DNA of 64,000 nt from DAOUEO01 sp963763495. GTDB taxonomy: Bacteria > Chloroflexota > Dehalococcoidia > DSTF01 > JALHUB01. The position numbers and the translations under genes are program-made. This document shows positions 28,986-38,503 of the stretch, piece by piece. The notes under the pieces were generated by a model, which worked only from the letters and a program-made list of their open reading frames with translations, ran no database searches and had not been told where the DNA came from. The stretch covers positions 62,001-126,000 of the forward strand of contig CAVXOY010000015.1 in the NCBI GenBank assembly GCA_963763495.1. Direction: 5' to 3'. Every line of letters begins with the position of its first letter. Positions within the stretch are counted from its first letter, which is position 1.

Positions 28986-30299
28986 CTAATCCTCGTCCAG
29001 ATTGCGGTAGGCCTCGTCCAGAAGCTCGACCACGTGAGCGACCTGCCCGAGATTGGGCCCGAACTGGCGCAGGCCGGCCTCCAGTTGCATCATGCAGCCG
29101 GTATTCGCCGCAGCAACGATTGTCGCCTTAGTGGCCGCCACGTCCTCCATCTTCTCCTTCAGAAGCCGCCCCGACATCTCAGGCTGGGTCATGTTGTAGA
29201 CGCCGCCGCTGCCGCAACAGTGGTCGGCGTGGGCCATCTCGACGAACTGCAGGCCGGGGATCGCTTGGAGGATGGCGCGCGGTTGCTGCTTGACCCCCTG
29301 GGCATGAGCGAGATGGCAGGAGTCCTGGTAGGTCACACGCCCGTTGACCCGCCCCATCTCAGGGTCGAAGGGCAGATCGACAAGGAACTCGTTGATGTCC
29401 TTGACGAGGAGAGAGAAAGCCGCCGCCTTCTCGGCGTACTTGGGGTCGTCTTTCAGAAGCTGACCGTACTCCTTGAGTATGGCGCCGCAGCCGCCGGCAT
29501 TCGACAGAACGGCCTCGACGCCCAGCGACAGGAAGACGTCGATGTTGCGCCGGGCAAGACGGCGCGCTGCCTCCAGATCGCCGGCGTGGATGTGGAGGGC
29601 ACCGCAGCAGGTCTGCTCCGGCGGCACCAGCACCTGACAGCCGTTGCGGGCCAGCACACGCACCGTCGCCTCGTGGAGGTTGGGATAGAGCACCGGCGTC
29701 ACGCACCCCAGGAGCAGGGCGACGCGCCGTGGCTGATCGGTGTGGTGGGTGGGCTCGACGACGGGCGCGACTTTGAGCGTTCCCGCAGGCAGGGGCGGCA
29801 GAAGCTGCTCCATGTCGTGCAGATGCCAGGGGAAGCGCCTGAGAAGATGAGTGCTACGTACCAGCTTCTGCATCCCCGAGAGCTGATAGATCCGCAGCAG
29901 GCGGGCGACAAACCGCAGACGGCCCGGATGAGGCAGGAGCAGGCTCGCCAGGCGCGCCCGCAACCGCCAGCTCCTCGGCGTCGATTCGGTCTGCTGCATC
30001 ACCAGAGCGCGTCCCCGCTCCATGATCCGGCCGAACGGCACGCCCGACGGACAGGCGGGCTCACAGGCGCGGCACTGCACACAGAGGTCGAGGTGGGCGA
30101 GCAGCGTTGCGCTGGCCGGCAGCCGTCCCTCGGTCAGCGACCGTATTAGGTGGATGCGGCCGCGGGGCGACTCCGTCTCCAGGCCCAGTTCCAGGTACGT
30201 CGGGCACTCGCAGAGGCAGTAGCCGCAGCGCACGCAGCGATTCAGGTCCGCGAAATCGGGTGCGTCGGCGAAACCCTTTGACTGCACCTCTACGCTCAC
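28986..30299 (-). CDS. glcF: Glycolate oxidase iron-sulfur subunit
   Basis: Electron-transfer subunit of the glycolate/lactate-type dehydrogenase complex. 437 residues. Two 4Fe-4S motifs: CVRCGYCLCECP (Cys22, 25, 28, 32) and CVQCRACEPACPSG. Two CCG domains follow: EQTCCGALHIHAGD and ADHCCGSGGVYN, each with an upstream Cys (LLGCVTPVLYP and YQDSCHLAHAQG). Third gene of a tight operon, three bases after glcE. It would pass electrons from the FAD subunits to the quinone pool. Confidence 0.93.
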   Translation of the reverse strand: MSVEVQSKGFADAPDFADLNRCVRCGYCLCECPTYLELGLETESPRGRIHLIRSLTEGRLPASATLLAHLDLCVQCRACEPACPSGVPFGRIMERGRALVMQQTESTPRSWRLRARLASLLLPHPGRLRFVARLLRIYQLSGMQKLVRSTHLLRRFPWHLHDMEQLLPPLPAGTLKVAPVVEPTHHTDQPRRVALLLGCVTPVLYPNLHEATVRVLARNGCQVLVPPEQTCCGALHIHAGDLEAARRLARRNIDVFLSLGVEAVLSNAGGCGAILKEYGQLLKDDPKYAEKAAAFSLLVKDINEFLVDLPFDPEMGRVNGRVTYQDSCHLAHAQGVKQQPRAILQAIPGLQFVEMAHADHCCGSGGVYNMTQPEMSGRLLKEKMEDVAATKATIVAAANTGCMMQLEAGLRQFGPNLGQVAHVVELLDEAYRNLDED

Positions 30300-30302
30300 T
30301 CT

Positions 30303-31646
30303 CTATATCCTCCCCACGAAGCGGCCGGGGCTCAGCGTTCCCTTGGGGTCTAGCTGCTCCTTGATGCGCCGCATCAACGGCAGGCCCCCTTTGGGCTCGC
30401 CCCAGACGTCGATTTGCGATTTGAGCGCCGCCGGACAGCCTTCGATGATGGCAGCGCCGCCGTGACTCGCCGCCGCGCTGCGCAACGACGCCACCAGCTT
30501 GGCGCCCTCCCCATCGAGGTCCCGCTTGTCGCTCTGCCAGAGGCTGTACACAGTCCCCAAGCCGATGTGCGAGACCACCTGCACGCCCAGACCGTGCTGC
30601 CGCGCCACCGACTCGATAGCGTTCAGGAATGCGGCGACCTGCGAGGGCACGACGCCTGTCCGCGCCAGGAGATGCTCGCCGTCTTTGGGGGGCAGCAGGA
30701 GACCCCGCAGGCGCTCCCACAGGGCGGAACCGGCGTCCTCCGGCAGACGCTGGAGCGGGGCGTCCGCCTCTTTGCAGAGCGCTTCCGCCTCCGCCAGCGA
30801 GCGTTCGACGGCGGCTGATACACCGGCCGCAGCCAGGACCAGCGCCCAGGCGCCCGCCGGTGGCTCGATACCGACGGAGACAAAGAGATGGCCGGCGCTG
30901 GGGCTTGCCAGCGTCAGCGAGCGGATGCCCAGGTTGCGCTTGTGGATTACCAGGCCGGCCGCAGCGGCGGCATCGGCGGAGTCAAAGAAGGCGACGGCCG
31001 TTGCGCTCGCTTCGGGGAGAGGCGTCACCTTGAACGCCGCCTCGACGATGACGCCGAGCGTCCCGAACGAGCCCAGGTAGAGCTTCGTCATATCATAGCC
31101 GGCGACGTTCTTGACGACGCGCCCGCCGGCCTTGGTGACGCTGCCATCGGCGAGAGCGACCTTGAGGCCCAGCGTCCAGTCGCGCGGCCAGCCGTAGGCG
31201 TGACGCCAGGGCCCACCGGCGTTGGCGGCGAGCATACCGCCGACGGTCGTCGTCTGCGGCGAAGGCGGATCGAGGGGGAGATACTGACCGCTGCGGGCGA
31301 GATGGTCCTGCAGCTCCTGGAGGCTGATGCCCCCCTGGACGGCGATGGTGAGATCGGCAGGCTCATGCTGGACGACCTGGTTGAGGCGGGTCACGTCGAG
31401 GGCGACGTCGTAGCGCTTGGGGGAGTTGCCGGTCGCCATGTTGGCGCCGCCGCCCCAGGGTATGACCGCCGCATCCTGCCGTGCCGCCGCCGCGAGGACG
31501 GCCGCTACCTCCTCCGCCGTGGCCGGGGCGACCGCGATCCGCGGCGTCAGGCCGTCGACGGCGTAGTCCGCCACTCGCTCCGCCGGGGCGATGGCCTCGG
31601 CGGCGACGAGGGAGCGTATCGATTCCAGGAGTTGCGATTCGTCCAT
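30303..31646 (-). CDS. glcE: Glycolate oxidase FAD-binding subunit
   Basis: FAD-linked oxidase of the PCMH type, 447 residues. Seen: VIPWGGGANMATGNSPKRY, AVQGGISLQELQDHL, QTTTVGGMLAANAGGPWRHAY, VVKNVAGYDMTKLYLGSFGTLGVI. The C-terminal half is more divergent than GlcD, as usual for GlcE. It lies four bases after glcD and three before glcF. Likely oxidises glycolate or a similar 2-hydroxy acid together with GlcD. Confidence 0.9.
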   Translation of the reverse strand: MDESQLLESIRSLVAAEAIAPAERVADYAVDGLTPRIAVAPATAEEVAAVLAAAARQDAAVIPWGGGANMATGNSPKRYDVALDVTRLNQVVQHEPADLTIAVQGGISLQELQDHLARSGQYLPLDPPSPQTTTVGGMLAANAGGPWRHAYGWPRDWTLGLKVALADGSVTKAGGRVVKNVAGYDMTKLYLGSFGTLGVIVEAAFKVTPLPEASATAVAFFDSADAAAAAGLVIHKRNLGIRSLTLASPSAGHLFVSVGIEPPAGAWALVLAAAGVSAAVERSLAEAEALCKEADAPLQRLPEDAGSALWERLRGLLLPPKDGEHLLARTGVVPSQVAAFLNAIESVARQHGLGVQVVSHIGLGTVYSLWQSDKRDLDGEGAKLVASLRSAAASHGGAAIIEGCPAALKSQIDVWGEPKGGLPLMRRIKEQLDPKGTLSPGRFVGRI

Positions 31647-31650
31647 CAGG

Positions 31651-33030
31651 TCAGATGCTCGCCATGTCTGTGGGGAAGACCTTCCCCGGGTTGAACTTCT
31701 GGGAGCCGAAGGCCGCCCGCACCTTCGCCATGGCGGCCAGATCGTCGTCGCTGAACATGAGACGCATGTGCTCGCGCTTCTCCAGGCCGACGCCGTGCTC
31801 GCCGGTGATGCTGCCGCCCGCCTCGACGCAAAGCCGCAGGATCTCCGCGCCGGCGGCCATCACGCGGTCGATGATGCCGGGCTGAGTGCCGTCGAAGACG
31901 AAGTTCGGGTGAAGGTTGCCGTCGCCGGCGTGGAACGCGGCGAAGTGCAGCAGCTCGTACTTCTTGGCTATCTCCGTCGACTGCTTCAGCAGCTCCGGCA
32001 GCTTCGTGCGCGGGCACACGCCGTCGAGGATGTACTGGCTGGGGGCGATGCGTCCCACCGTTCCCGCCGCCGCTCGACGCGCCGCCCACACCTGCGCCCT
32101 CTCCGCCTCCTCCGTGGCGATCGTGATGCTCGCCGAGCCGCTCGCCTCGATGATCTGCCGTATCGCCGGGGTCAGCGCCGTCACGTTCTCCTGCGAGCCT
32201 TCGACTTCGACGATGAGGGTCGACGTAACCGCGGGCTCTTCGCCGCCGGCCATCATTCTCGCCAGCGCTTCGAAGTAGCTTATCTCCATGCACTGGGGCA
32301 CGATGCCGTTGCCGATCATCTGCGAGACGGCGTTCCCCGCGTCCTCAACGTGCTTGAACTGGGCGACGAGGGTGTAGCCGGTCTCCGGCTCCGGCATCAG
32401 CTTGACGATGGCCTTCGTGACCAGCGCCAGCGTGCCCTCAGAGCCGGTGACGAGCCCCGTCAGATCGTAGCCCGGGAGGTCGCGCGTCGGGCCGCCGACC
32501 TCGACGATGCTGCCGTCGGCGGTCACGAACTCCAGCCCGAGGACGTGGTTTGTCGTGACGCCGTAGGCCAGACAGTGGGGCCCGCCGGCGTTCTCGGCGA
32601 TGTTGCCGCCGATGGTGCAGACGCGCTGGCTTGCCGGGTCGGGCGCGAAGAAGAGGCCGTGCTTGCGGGCGGCGCGGTCGAGCTCGAGGTTGACGACGCC
32701 GGGCTCGACGATGGCCAGCCGGTCGACGGGATCGAGCTTCAAAATGTGGTTCATGCGGGTGAAAGCGACGACGATACCGCCCTCTACGGGCACGGAGCCG
32801 CCGCTCAGCCCCGTTCCAGCGCCGCGGCCTACTATCGGTATGCCCAAGCGCCCAGCGAGCCGTACGACGCGCGATACCTGCTGCGCCGTCGTGGGAAAGA
32901 CGACGGCGTCGGGCAGGGCGCGGTCGATTGTCGTGTCGAACTCGAACGTGACGAGGTCTTCCGGCGCGTCGAGGACGCCGTCGGCGCCGACGATCTGCCG
33001 AAGCTCGGCTACGGTCTGCTCATTCAGCAT
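31651..33030 (-). CDS. glcD: Glycolate oxidase/FAD-linked 2-hydroxyacid dehydrogenase subunit
   Basis: 459 residues. PCMH FAD domain with PIVGRGAGTGLSGGSVPVEG, AIVEPGVVNLELDRAA, CTIGGNIAENAGGPHCLAYG, DLTGLVTGSEGTLALVTKA; C-terminal HAGDGNLHPNFVFD and GEHGVGLEKREHM contain the histidines expected for the GlcD/LDH-D family. First gene of glcDEF. Close homologues include D-lactate dehydrogenase, but the three-gene operon with GlcE and GlcF favours glycolate oxidase. Confidence 0.93.
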   Translation of the reverse strand: MLNEQTVAELRQIVGADGVLDAPEDLVTFEFDTTIDRALPDAVVFPTTAQQVSRVVRLAGRLGIPIVGRGAGTGLSGGSVPVEGGIVVAFTRMNHILKLDPVDRLAIVEPGVVNLELDRAARKHGLFFAPDPASQRVCTIGGNIAENAGGPHCLAYGVTTNHVLGLEFVTADGSIVEVGGPTRDLPGYDLTGLVTGSEGTLALVTKAIVKLMPEPETGYTLVAQFKHVEDAGNAVSQMIGNGIVPQCMEISYFEALARMMAGGEEPAVTSTLIVEVEGSQENVTALTPAIRQIIEASGSASITIATEEAERAQVWAARRAAAGTVGRIAPSQYILDGVCPRTKLPELLKQSTEIAKKYELLHFAAFHAGDGNLHPNFVFDGTQPGIIDRVMAAGAEILRLCVEAGGSITGEHGVGLEKREHMRLMFSDDDLAAMAKVRAAFGSQKFNPGKVFPTDMASI

Positions 33031-33037
33031 CGTGGAT

Positions 33038-33445
33038 TCAGTGTAGCACGGAGAAACGCGACGCTCTACAGCCTGGACGGTATTCGCACGTAGGTAGGGT
33101 TAGGGCTCCGACTATTCTGTGCGTAGGTCGGGCGTCTCGCCCGACCGAGGCGCCGCCGCGACAGGTGGGCAAGATGCCCGCCCTACGAAGGGGTGCTCCG
33201 GTGGGTATCTCCAGGCCGCAGTAGGGACAGTAGCGGGCGCCGGAGGGCGGGAGAGGATGGCCGCAGCCGGGGCACTGCGTGGAGAGGCGGCTGCCGCAGT
33301 GGGCGCAGAACTGCCAGTGGGCGGGCGCCTCCGTCTGGCAGACCTGACACTCCTGCATGAAGCTGTGCAACGACTCCAGATGCTCCCGGAGGCGCTTCTC
33401 GACGGACTTCTCCGATGGCTGCTTGGGTTCACGTGGTTTGGGCAT
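33038..33445 (-). CDS. Double zinc-ribbon protein with C-terminus running into a repeat
   Basis: From ATG 33445 (MPKPREPKQPSEKSVEKRL, ribosome site GGGAGG). A charged helical start is followed by CQVCQTEAPAHWQFCAHCG and CPGCGHPLPPSGARYCPYCG, two zinc ribbons of the double-zinc-ribbon kind. After about residue 80 the frame reads through the double-hairpin repeat at 33122-33187, giving a low-complexity tail. The original end was probably earlier, so the last 50 residues are doubtful. Follows on directly upstream of glcD on the same strand. Function unknown. Confidence 0.65.
   Translation of the reverse strand: MPKPREPKQPSEKSVEKRLREHLESLHSFMQECQVCQTEAPAHWQFCAHCGSRLSTQCPGCGHPLPPSGARYCPYCGLEIPTGAPLRRAGILPTCRGGASVGRDARPTHRIVGALTLPTCEYRPGCRASRFSVLH
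33122..33187. repeat. 66-bp double-hairpin repeat element (REP/BIME-like)
   Basis: Outer inverted repeat CGTAGG...CCTACG encloses two hairpins: GGTCGGGCG-TCT-CGCCCGACC (33126-33146) and GGTGGGCA-AGA-TGCCCGCC (33164-33182, one G-U). The symmetry and compact form match dispersed palindromic repeats. Only one copy is in this window. It supplies the tail codons of the zinc-ribbon gene. Confidence 0.6.
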
Positions 33446-33699
33446 CTCGCGCCTCCCGGCGGGTGTTAGGGTTTGCGTAGGCGAATACCGCCCAACTCCA
33501 TTGTAGAGCGTGGTAGGCAACGCAACCGAAGACGCAACGGATAGGTCGCGAAGGCCTCTGTAGAGCTCAAGCGCAGCGGATACTAGAATAATACGATGAA
33601 CAATGAGGCTAAGCTTATCTTCCGCGTCATCCTGACACGTACACCGTCGAGAACCGTCGAGTCGTGGATTCGTCATCTGGTGGTACTGATCAGGTCCAA

Positions 33700-34140
33700 G
33701 AATGACCACGCCTAGACGACAGACAACCGTGAGTCAACCTCTCGTCCGAGAGGGGGAGACGAAGGCCGCTCAAGCGATATAGCATCCTTCGCTAACGAGT
33801 TGGCGGGTGCATCCTCTACGGCATTCCGAAACACGAACCGAAGACAAGAGGCCCATACCTGACCGACCTACGGGATGAGCCCTTTGCGCGCGTCCGAGCG
33901 CAGATTGAGAACCCATCTATGTGGAGGCCGAATTCGAGCCGATATCTGTCAGAGTGGACGAACGCCTTCGCATTCCCCTGTCAGCATTCCCCGACAAGGT
34001 TGTGTACTCTGGTGTGGACACCCGAGTCGTCTGGCATAGGGCCCTCACATGGTGGAGACACAGTGCGACATACCATAGGACGTGGGCAGCTGGCTCGCGG
34101 CAGTGGCCTGCTCATGCGCCGAGCATTCCGACAGTAAGAG
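33700..34140 (+). pseudogene. Decayed AlbA_2/Schlafen-type domain gene (tentative)
   Basis: Three frames together spell the AlbA_2 pattern. First GRSSDIASFAN (33764-33794), then after a one-base loss RVGGCILYGIPKHEPKTRGP, LTDLRDEPFARVRAQIENPS, and in a further frame VEAEFEPISVRVDERL. The FAN-xx-GG-xI-YGI core and the following helix and strand fit putative ATP/nucleic-acid-binding AlbA_2 proteins. No intact start or end is found, and the stretch beyond 34000 is unassignable. Could be sequencing damage, but the gene also seems truncated on both sides. The call rests on pattern reading only. Confidence 0.35.
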
Positions 34141-34732
34141 ACAGATATGAGCGGAGCCAGCGGACGCGGGATCCGCGATCTGAAGACGAGTATCCGAAGG
34201 GAGTTTGACTTGACGCCGATCGGCCGAGTTGATTCCCGCCATGTGGAGCGCAGAGTAACAGTAACACCTGTACTCAGCGCTCTCTGCGCAGGAGTACGAC
34301 TTTGCTAGCCCAGCGCAGTGCTGTCAGTCGACTCGAACGCCTGCTCGGCGCCAGAGCTTCGACGCCTCGCTGACCGGCAAGCAATGGCCGCACAGCTTTA
34401 GGCGAAGACGTCTCGACAGCGCAACGTTCTACCGCTCGAGGCGTGACAGGTGACTGAGATTCTTCGGAGGTGCCGAGTTGGGAAGCTAGGGAATGACCAT
34501 CGCTGTTCTCGATCGTGAGCCTACTGACGGCGGTCCTCTGGCAGGGTCGCACGGCCAATCTACGGCGGCTACCATCGATCAGAGACCTGGAGTCGTACAA
34601 GCAGCCGTGGCGTCGGACGCGGCTTCGATCCTCATCGCGAGTTCCATGAGATCATCCAATGTCGTGCTGAGACTCGACGGACGTTGCTCTTGACGCGATT
34701 CCGGTGGCAGCGATGGCTTGCGGCTGCCAGCG
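34141..34732. other. Unassigned stretch
   Basis: About 590 bases with no gene I can support. Open frames exist on both strands (for example 34274-34600 minus) but show no domain, ribosome site or coding-like composition. Character is similar to 13470-14421. Possibly a degraded continuation of the AlbA_2-like locus. Confidence 0.35.
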
Positions 34733-36091
34733 CTAGAGGATGCCCTCGCGCTGCATATCCGACAGCGTCGCCTCTAGCGCCGCTAGCGTCTCGTCCACGT
34801 CGCGCTCCGTGTGGACGGCGGACATCATACCCCCCGTCCGCATGAAGTCGGCGCCGCGGTTGATCATCCCCTGCCTGAAGGCGGTCACCACCGGGCCGGA
34901 CGTCTCCGGCACCTCCGGGCCCGGCTTGCCGTGCCATTCCCACGCGTGGCCGTCGATGGGCGGCGGGCACCCCACGCCCAAGACCATGTGGAACATCGAC
35001 GATACGGTGTAGGCGCAGCCCTTGATGTCCATCTGCCGCAGCAACTGGTTCACCCCCTGACAGAGCCGCTTCGCCAGGGCGTCGGCGTGCTTCTGGGGCT
35101 TGCCGTCGGCGATGGTGGAGAGGGCGGCGATGCCGGCGGCGGCCGATAGGGGGTTGGCGTTGAAGGTGCCGGGATGGGAGATGCGGCGGCGCAGGTTCCA
35201 CTCGACGTCGGCCCGGAACTCGATGCCGGCGAGGATGTCGCTGCGGCCGGTGACCGCCGCGCCGGGCAGACCGCCGGCGACGATCTTGGCCAGGGTCGTC
35301 AGGTCGGGCAGGACGCCGCAGAAGCCCTGCATGCCGCCGGGGGAGACGCGGAAGCCGGTCACCACCTCGTCGAAGATGAGGACGGCGCCGCTCCGCTTCG
35401 TCTCCTCGCGCAGGAACGACAGGAAGGGCACGTCGATGGGTATCGTGCTGGCGTGGGCGCCCGTCGGCTCGATGATGACGGCGGCGACGTCGGGGTCGTC
35501 GGCGAGGACGCGCGCCAGCTCCTCGCGGCCGTGCTGGGGGACGACGATCTGCTGGCCGAGGAAGCTGTCGGGAACGCCGGGCGACCAGGGGACGCTCTCT
35601 TCCGGCGAGGTCAGGCCGGTCACGCTGTCGTTCCAGCCGTGGAAGTTGTGGGCGAAGCGGACGAGCTTGTTGCGGCCCGTGAAGGCGCGGGCGAGGCGGA
35701 CGGCCATCATCGTCGCCTCCGTGCCGGAGGAGGTGAAGCGCACCACCTCCGCCGAGGGGACGAGCCGCCGTATCCAGCCCGCCCATTCGACCTCCAGCTC
35801 GCTGCAGCCGCCGTAGTGGGTGCCCCGCCGTATCTGCTCGGTGACGGCGTTGACGAGCGCCGGGTGGGCGTGGCCGAGGAGGAGGGCGCCGTGGCCCATC
35901 ATGTAGTCGATCATCTCGTTGCCGTCGACGTCCCACTTGCGGGCGCCGGCGGCGTGGTCGACGTAGATGGGGAACGGCTTGAAGTAGCGGATGTCGTGGG
36001 TGACGCCGTCGGGGAAGCTGGCGGCGGCCTGGGCGTGCAGCGCGGCCGAGCGGGGGTGCAACTCCTGGTAACGCTCAAGGATGGTGGTCAT
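34733..36091 (-). CDS. Glutamate-1-semialdehyde 2,1-aminomutase-like class III aminotransferase
   Basis: PLP enzyme, 452 residues. Seen: DGVTHDIRYFKPFPIYVDHA, VDGNEMIDYMMGHGALLLGH, VVRFTSSGTEATMMAVRLAR, AVLIFDEVVTGFRVSPGGMQ and the PLP lysine in TTLAKIVAGGLPGAAVTGR, with HPGTFNANPLSAAAG. These are HemL-family hallmarks. Many Chloroflexota carry HemL paralogues that are not haem enzymes, and no other hem gene is nearby, so the aminomutase role is not certain. Isolated gene next to degraded DNA. Confidence 0.82.
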   Translation of the reverse strand: MTTILERYQELHPRSAALHAQAAASFPDGVTHDIRYFKPFPIYVDHAAGARKWDVDGNEMIDYMMGHGALLLGHAHPALVNAVTEQIRRGTHYGGCSELEVEWAGWIRRLVPSAEVVRFTSSGTEATMMAVRLARAFTGRNKLVRFAHNFHGWNDSVTGLTSPEESVPWSPGVPDSFLGQQIVVPQHGREELARVLADDPDVAAVIIEPTGAHASTIPIDVPFLSFLREETKRSGAVLIFDEVVTGFRVSPGGMQGFCGVLPDLTTLAKIVAGGLPGAAVTGRSDILAGIEFRADVEWNLRRRISHPGTFNANPLSAAAGIAALSTIADGKPQKHADALAKRLCQGVNQLLRQMDIKGCAYTVSSMFHMVLGVGCPPPIDGHAWEWHGKPGPEVPETSGPVVTAFRQGMINRGADFMRTGGMMSAVHTERDVDETLAALEATLSDMQREGIL

Positions 36092-36350
36092 CGAACCTCT
36101 CCGATCACTGACACAAATACGAAGGCAGACGCGTTAGGCTTGGGACGTTGGGGCGGTAGCGTCGAGAGGGGGTCCGGCCGCGATGGCGCGGGCCTCGTCT
36201 GGGAGAGACGGCGCTGCCCTCAAAGGGATCGTATCACGGGAGGCGTAAGGGTCAATGTCTGAGGGCGGCAGCGGCGGCGACAGGGCAGGGGAGAGGCCAT
36301 GTACTTAACATAACACGTTATCAAGCGCACCGTGGCGGAAGCAGCGCCGG

Positions 36351-36569
36351 TCAGCTCGCGGCGCGGGCGACGTGCGTGCAGTCGTAGTGGGCCAGCCCGT
36401 CGATCAGCTCGGCGTCCAGGTACTCGCCGGCCGTCTCGTCGGGGTCGGGCAGGCGCAGGCGGAGCTGGGCGAAGTCGGCGGTCGTGAGAGGGCCGTGGCA
36501 GACGGCGCAGAGGAAGAGCGGCTGGCCCCGCCGGTCGAGAAGGACTCCCTGGGCTTTGAAGTCGGGCAT
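36351..36569 (-). CDS. Small CxxC protein, unknown
   Basis: Not recognised. 72 residues from ATG 36569 with a GGAGG site ahead. Contains FLCAVCHGPLTTAD and later HYDCTHVA, so a Cys4/Cys3His-type metal site is possible. Sits between the amidase gene and the HemL-like gene on the same strand, 84 bases after the amidase stop. Confidence 0.55.
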   Translation of the reverse strand: MPDFKAQGVLLDRRGQPLFLCAVCHGPLTTADFAQLRLRLPDPDETAGEYLDAELIDGLAHYDCTHVARAAS

Positions 36570-36653
36570 GGCGGACCTCCTTGCGAGAAGGGTGGACTGC
36601 CCTTACCAAACATAAAACGCGAGAGCGGCGAAAACCTTGCAGGGGGAAGGCGT

Positions 36654-38409
36654 CTAGTTCTTGGTCGCTCCCGGCGCGCCGACGCGGAAGAAGGTGCGCT
36701 CCGTCGAGGAGATGAAGGTGAAGTTCTCCTCGTACGCCCCCTCGTTGCCGGTCGCCGGGTCCTTGGCGCGGACGTGGAAGGTGTAGCGGGCGGGCTGGTT
36801 GAGACTGAAGCTGGCGGCCGTGTCGCCGGAGAAGGACGACCAGGCGGGGCGCTTGTCGTCGGTGAAGCCGGTGACGTAGTAGACCGAATCGTTGTCCAGG
36901 TCGGGTATCCAGCCCTCCAGGTAGTAGGAGAAGAGGGCGTCGGCGCTGTCGGGCGACTTCCAGGTGAAGGTGACATAACCCCTGGCGATGTCGGCGTCGC
37001 TCGGGGTCTGCGTGATCTGGACCGACGGCTTGACGCGGGCCGTCGCGCGCTATCTGGTCGGAGACGTCGTGCTCGCCACTGAGGGAGAAGAGCATAGACA
37101 TAGCGGCCGGGGCAGGCGGTGTAGTTGCAGTCGCGGTGGCCGGCGATGTCCGGCAGGCCCAGGACGCGGCCGTAGTCGACCATCAGGAAGTCGGAGGAGT
37201 CGGTAGGCGAGATGTAGAAGCGGCGGCAGGACCAGGTGAGGAAGTCGAACAGCGTCTCTTTCATATCCGCCAGCTTTGTAGCGTCGAACTGGTTGACCTC
37301 GAAGTTGCCGATGAGGGAAACGCCGGTCGACCCTTCGTTGCAGGTAAGCGCGTGCCCGCCAACGACGTCGGGGCTGATGATCTCGCGCCCGCCGTCGAGA
37401 CCCTCGTCGCGGCCGCGGCGACCCTCATAGATGCGGCCGAAGCGATCGATGAGAGCGTTGTAGCCGATGTCGCCCCAGCCCTTGTTGATGGCGTGGTAGT
37501 AGTAGACGGCGCGCACGTCCTGCACGGCCTGATCGGCGGTGTAGTTGGGATCAGGGTAGTCGGGGGACGTAGTATCGGAGTTATCGAGGGTGGCCGTGTG
37601 GTGGATGACGATCTTCTTCGTCGGGACGTACATGCGCGGCCAGACCTCGACGCCGTTGCTGTAGAAGCGATAGCTGTCGGGGGCGCCCCAGTCCTCGCGC
37701 GTCAGGAGCTGGTCGTCGTCGAACGGCGGCGGCAGGCTGCCGGCGTCGGAGACCGGACTCGGCGTGCGCGTAGCCTTGGGCGTAGGAGTCCTCCTCACCG
37801 CTGCCGCCTCCATACCGGGGGTGTACGGCGGCGAGTTCAGAGCGGTGACGACGACCCGGGCAGAGCAGCGCCGAGTCCTGGGCGTCTGCCGTCGAAGCGG
37901 GCGCTGTACTGGACATAACGGCTCTGATCCGCCGCCCAGACAAGGGCGGCGAAGCTCTCGCCGCGCGGGTTCTCGTCGGGGTAGGTCTCGACCGTCGCGG
38001 CACGCCAGGGCGACCAGGTGCGGCCGTCGGCGGAGGTGCGCACCTCGAAGCGGATGCCGGCGCTCTGAGAGCCCTCGCTGCGCCAGTGGAGGCCGACATG
38101 GGTGAAAGGATTGTTCGTCCTGACAACCGGCGACGTGTAGAGCCCCTCCGAGGTGGCGGCCGCCCGAAGGCCGGTCGTGCCATCGAGAGTATCCCACTTC
38201 AGGGCGCGGAGATCGCCGCCGGCAAGCTGAGCGGGATTGTGGATGATATCTTCGGCGGTGACGGAGAAGTCTTGAGGAGCGCGGGGAGCGCCGGCGGTGA
38301 AACGGCGCGGCAGGAGGATGCTCGCCCCGCCGCCGATAATCGCAAACGACGTCGCACCCGCCAACAAGCGACGCCGGGAGACCCTCCTCTGCCAGAACCC
38401 CTCAGGCAC
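36654..38409 (-). CDS. Tat-exported N-acetylmuramoyl-L-alanine amidase (Amidase_2/PGRP), two frameshifts
   Basis: Peptidoglycan amidase. Twin-arginine signal SRRRLLAGATSFAIIGGGA at the start, then a jelly-roll-like region, a Thr-Pro linker (RRTPTPKATRTPSP) and the PGRP/Amidase_2 domain. The domain shows LTREDWGAPDSYR, KIVIHHTATLDNSD (zinc His), YYYHAINKGWGDIGYNALID, GGHALTCNEGSTGVSLIGN and IAGHRDCNYTACPG (zinc His/Cys). A C-terminal fibronectin-like stretch reads VTFTWKSPDSADALFSYYLE and ends at the stop 36656-36654. Frames change near 37870 and near 37050, each consistent with a missing base. About 585 residues. Extracytoplasmic. Confidence 0.83.
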
Positions 38410-38503
38410 CCTCTATAGCCCCCAACCCATATCTCACCCCGCGCGTTTCACAGATATCTACCTTAAGTCGTTTCGACGGGGAAGTCAACCGATAGGGGGC
38501 GAT

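Noticed and set aside
31591..33093. 500-residue open frame antisense to glcD
   Set aside because: Arg/Val/Asp-rich translation with no domain; the minus strand encodes an unmistakable GlcD with matching operon partners.
34632..35936. 434-residue Arg-rich minus-strand open frame
   Set aside because: Out-of-frame shadow of the HemL-like gene; low-complexity Arg/Pro composition.
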